Assembly: GCA_030633795.1 (NCBI GenBank)
Contig: DAOWCB010000040.1
Location: 1-9,115, forward strand
Reading direction: 5' to 3'
Origin: Candidatus Aminicenantota bacterium
GTDB taxonomy: Bacteria; Acidobacteriota; Aminicenantia; Aminicenantales; Aminicenantaceae
Length of the DNA: 9,115 bases
A program made the position numbers and the translations under genes. Numbering within the stretch: position 1 is the stretch's first letter; each line of letters opens with the position of its first letter. The notes beneath the pieces were generated by a model that saw only the letters and a program-made list of their open reading frames with translations, was not told where the DNA came from and ran no database searches. Positions 7,410 through 9,115 of this stretch are shown piece after piece.

Positions 7410-7596
7410 CAATTGAAGCACATAGTTTCCAAATCTAGGATGATTTTTAAATCAGGCAGGCATGCTGAAGAGGAAGTCATCCGGAGGCGAGCGGGCATGG
7501 TTCCTCGAAGAGGAGAGCGAGCCGAGGAATAAGCGGGCTGACGTTTCAGCTTGCCTGACTGTATATTCTTTGATTTGGGAACATGTGCTTTCAAGC
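7410..7596. repeat. Large imperfect palindromic intergenic element, copy 1
   Basis: This element makes up most of the gene-free 324 bp between lpdA and the next gene. The outer arms pair 7413-7435 with 7572-7594: about 22 base pairs including one G-U, with two single-base bulges (A7424, T7591). The inner arms pair 7457-7462 with 7552-7557 and 7464-7469 with 7545-7550, around one T-T mismatch. A third hairpin pairs TTCCTCG (7501-7507) with CGAGGAA (7523-7529). The core is clearly more GC-rich than the flanks. Two blocks, 7410-7425 and 7459-7498, recur in the same orientation at 8515-8530 and 8532-8571. It could be a MITE- or REP-like repeat or a structured RNA. No transposase, target-site duplication or known riboswitch consensus is recognised. 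Confidence 0.75.
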
Positions 7597-7604
7597 TTTT
7601 TTCC

Positions 7605-7634
7605 TTGACAGTAATCGAGAAAATGGTCATTAAT
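7605..7634 (+). promoter_or_regulatory. Possible promoter of the outer-membrane protein gene
   Basis: A perfect TTGACA (7605-7610) stands just right of the palindromic element and its T-run (7597-7602). The best -10 candidate is ATTAAT (7629-7634) at 18-bp spacing, a 4/6 match. Transcription would begin near 7640, about 20 nt before the ATG at 7660. The -35 is strong and the -10 weak. Confidence 0.45.
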
Positions 7635-7659
7635 AGTGTGATTTGGTCAAGATTAGCTT

Positions 7660-8481
7660 ATGAATTTTAAAAATATTCTCCTTATAATGGTTACGTTTTT
7701 CGTGCTCTTTTGTGTTTGTGCGAGTGAAACGCTGCACGGACAAGAAATCTTCATCTATCGCCCTTACAAAGATAAAAATCCTCTGTTCCCGGAGAACAAA
7801 CTCACCGTTCATGGAGAATTTTTCGGCCAGCTACAACTTCCCTCTAATTTTCCCAGCTACAATGACCTCTCCGGGAAAAAAGACCAATGGACTTTTGGAT
7901 TCCGGAATCGCATCTTCATCACAGAAAACTTCTCGTTTCTCGCCCAACTTGTGACGCATGATGACGGGAGTAAGCGTACAAAATTCGACTGGCATTTTTC
8001 TCTACGGCTGAATCCCCTGGAAAATCTTGCTCTTATTCTGGGGCATGACTCCAACCATGACTCCGACTACCAAAGTACAGTCGATGGATTGGCATACTAT
8101 CTCAACCGCAATTATGCCGGTTTTAGCCTTCCATTTCAGGTGGGTGACTTCTATTTCGAACCTTTCACATGGTTGCTTTATCACACCAACCACCATGGCC
8201 ATCTCGATCTTTCAGGAGAGAAGCTTCTCCAGGAATACGGTATACGCATAGGAGCTTGGATCCAGGAGAGCTTCGGGATGAGCCTCCAAATCGTCGCTCA
8301 ATCCGAATCTTTCTTCTCCCTCGGACAGACATTCCTGGCTGACTTGATATTTCGAGTGAAACTCCTGGATCATCTGGAATTATCCTTTGGTGGAAGCATT
8401 TGGAAAGACATTCAAGAAAGCCGCCTGGGAAATAAACAAACTTTTTTCAAACTCCACTGGGGTATCGCGATCCCTTTTTGA
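7660..8481 (+). CDS. Predicted outer-membrane beta-barrel protein, function unknown
   Basis: A 273-residue protein that I do not recognise. Residues 1 to about 28 form a Sec signal peptide: Lys4, then a long hydrophobic core, with cleavage probably between about A21 and Q28. The rest is rich in alternating hydrophobic/polar segments with many aromatic residues, such as 'QWTFGFRNRIFI' (76-87), 'DFYFEPFTWLLYH' (163-175) and 'LELSFGGSIW' (239-248). The last strand, 'TFFKLHWGIAIPF', ends in Phe, the usual beta-barrel assembly signal. Two His-rich clusters stand out: 'HDSNHDSD' (129-136) and 'HTNHHGHLD' (175-183). They might bind metal or form an active site, but no family assignment is possible by eye. 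The start has no clear ribosome-binding site. Related palindromic elements lie on both sides of the gene, and no partner gene is co-transcribed with certainty. Confidence 0.8.
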   Translation: MNFKNILLIMVTFFVLFCVCASETLHGQEIFIYRPYKDKNPLFPENKLTVHGEFFGQLQLPSNFPSYNDLSGKKDQWTFGFRNRIFITENFSFLAQLVTHDDGSKRTKFDWHFSLRLNPLENLALILGHDSNHDSDYQSTVDGLAYYLNRNYAGFSLPFQVGDFYFEPFTWLLYHTNHHGHLDLSGEKLLQEYGIRIGAWIQESFGMSLQIVAQSESFFSLGQTFLADLIFRVKLLDHLELSFGGSIWKDIQESRLGNKQTFFKLHWGIAIPF

Positions 8482-8514
8482 GCAGTAAAAAAACAGCATT
8501 AAAACTGGAAAATT

Positions 8515-8581
8515 CAATTCAAGCACTTAGAGGCAAACTGAAGAGGAAGCCATCCGGAGGCAACAGGGCATTTGAGCTTGA
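8515..8581. repeat. Shorter relative of the palindromic element, copy 2
   Basis: Two blocks match copy 1 in the same orientation: 8515-8530 against 7410-7425 (14 of 16 identical) and 8532-8571 against 7459-7498 (34 of 40 identical). The second block includes the shared strings CTGAAGAGGAAG and CATCCGGAGGC. Relative to copy 1 it lacks about 33 bases between the blocks and the second half of the core. Its ends form a short inverted pair, TCAAGC (8519-8524) and GCTTGA (8576-8581). It begins 33 bp after the stop of the outer-membrane protein gene. Confidence 0.7.
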
Positions 8582-8606
8582 CAACCACTGATCATTATGC
8601 TACCAA
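8578..8606 (+). promoter_or_regulatory. Possible promoter of the multihaem cytochrome gene
   Basis: A perfect TTGACA (8578-8583) overlaps the right end of repeat copy 2. At 17-bp spacing the -10 position reads TACCAA (8601-8606), only a 3/6 match, so the promoter may need an activator or may be false. A start near 8613 would leave a leader of about 33 nt. Confidence 0.35.
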
Positions 8607-8629
8607 ATCTTTCTTCTGGATGGTTGTCA
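8579..8629 (+). promoter_or_regulatory. 9-bp inverted repeat upstream of the cytochrome gene
   Basis: TGACAACCA (8579-8587) and TGGTTGTCA (8621-8629) are perfect inverted copies separated by 33 bp. They bracket the presumed -10 region and the transcription start. The arrangement suits a pair of protein-binding half-sites spanning the promoter; the loop is too long for a typical terminator. No T-run follows. Confidence 0.4.
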
Positions 8630-8645
8630 TCGCATTCGGCTAAAC

Positions 8646-9115
8646 ATGCATTTAAAATATGTAATCGTCCTCATCTTAACAACTTTACTCCCGTTTTCGT
8701 TTGCATATGCCCAATCCTCAACCTTCTCTGATCAAGATTGTTTGACATGTCACGGCAAACCTGAAATCTCTCAGATTATGCAAGATGGGAATTTGCGGAC
8801 ATTGTACGTTGATCCTGAAAAGTGGTCCCAAGATATCCACCACTTGGGCAAATTGACCTGTGTAGACTGCCACACGAATGCCAATCCTTTCCTTCACTTC
8901 AGAGAGGGTTTTATCGATGTGGATTGTGCCCGTTGCCATCCGATTGAAGCAGAGGAGTATCAAAAAAACATACATCTGACGTTCACGACAATCACTCCCG
9001 GAAAAGAACTTCCCCTTTGTTATCATTGTCACACCAAACATAACATCCTGCGGCATGATGATCCCTTGTCTTCTGTTCATGAATCCAATGTCGGGGATAC
9101 CTGCGGAGCATGCCA
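8646..9115 (+). CDS. Exported multihaem cytochrome c, 3' end outside window
   Basis: The first 156 complete codons are visible. Residues 1-22 are a Sec signal peptide with cleavage expected after 'AYA' (22/23), so the haems would be attached in the periplasm. Covalent haem sites are CLTCH (32-36), CVDCH (72-76), CARCH (94-98), CYHCH (125-129) and CGAC followed by CA at the window edge (153 on), which would complete a fifth CxxCH. Additional histidines (H65, H66, H84, H110, H132, H137, H145) could be distal ligands for bis-His haems. Spacing between sites is irregular, as in NrfA/NapC-associated and other multihaem electron carriers; the class cannot be named from the fragment. It probably passes electrons between the quinone pool and a terminal acceptor. 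The ATG lies just after an in-frame TAA (8641-8643) and has no clear ribosome-binding site. Confidence 0.93.
   Translation, partial: MHLKYVIVLILTTLLPFSFAYAQSSTFSDQDCLTCHGKPEISQIMQDGNLRTLYVDPEKWSQDIHHLGKLTCVDCHTNANPFLHFREGFIDVDCARCHPIEAEEYQKNIHLTFTTITPGKELPLCYHCHTKHNILRHDDPLSSVHESNVGDTCGAC

Noticed and set aside
7587..7602. Rho-independent terminator (GCTT/AAGC followed by T6)
   Set aside because: The stem has only 4 bp with a 2-nt loop, and no plus-strand gene upstream needs terminating here.
7409..7630. 73-residue minus-strand reading frame across the palindromic element
   Set aside because: Its sequence is just the translation of the repeat element. It has no ribosome-binding site or recognisable protein family, and the DNA is better explained by base pairing.
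7459..8571. CRISPR array
   Set aside because: There are only two core copies, about 1 kb apart with a gene between them, and no regular short spacers or cas genes.
8515..8581. c-di-GMP (GEMM-type) riboswitch upstream of the cytochrome gene
   Set aside because: The GGCAAAC string is suggestive, but the other conserved segments and the two-helix receptor layout of that family are not present, and the copy 1 core lacks GGCAAAC.
8718..9080. 120-residue minus-strand reading frame
   Set aside because: It is antisense to the cytochrome gene, whose signal peptide and five haem motifs make the plus strand the true coding strand.

Overview
The window reads as chromosomal DNA from a Gram-negative bacterium with a respiratory metabolism. 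The grounds are a complex I (NADH:quinone oxidoreductase) operon, an exported multihaem cytochrome c and a predicted outer-membrane beta-barrel protein. NuoC and NuoD are separate rather than fused. The sulfatase-like protein ends in an 'LKALGYI' tail that I associate with acidobacterial, Aminicenantes-like and deltaproteobacterial genomes. That placement is a low-confidence inference; the sequence alone does not fix the phylum.

Positions 1-3074 (minus strand) hold the start of a nuo operon, in transcription order nuoA, nuoB, nuoC, nuoD, nuoE. nuoE runs off the left edge. The genes overlap or nearly touch (ATGA junctions at nuoA/nuoB and nuoD/nuoE, a 28-nt nuoB/nuoC overlap, a 4-nt nuoC/nuoD gap), so they are probably co-transcribed and translationally coupled. 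NuoD carries an unusual charged insertion of roughly 40-50 residues. Positions 3075-3242 form a divergent promoter region with two back-to-back sigma70-type promoters.

Positions 3243-5927 (plus) encode an 894-residue exported sulfatase-like (alkaline phosphatase superfamily) protein with a long unassigned N-terminal half and Thr at the usual Cys/Ser nucleophile position. It converges with an orphan dihydrolipoyl dehydrogenase gene (5935-7335, minus), with 7 bp between the stop codons.

Positions 7336-7659 (324 bp, no gene) contain the lpd promoter, a large GC-rich imperfect palindrome and a promoter for the next gene. Positions 7660-8481 (plus) encode a small beta-barrel outer-membrane protein of unknown function with His/Asp clusters. 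Positions 8482-8645 hold a second, shorter relative of the palindromic element, then a perfect TTGACA box. From 8646 to the right edge runs the start of a multihaem cytochrome c gene with five CxxCH sites in view, the last cut by the edge.

Complex I would take electrons from NADH, including NADH made by lipoamide dehydrogenase, into the quinone pool. The multihaem cytochrome could accept or relay electrons in the periplasm. That link rests on gene families and proximity, not on a shared operon. The least explained feature is the pair of related palindromic elements flanking the outer-membrane protein gene.
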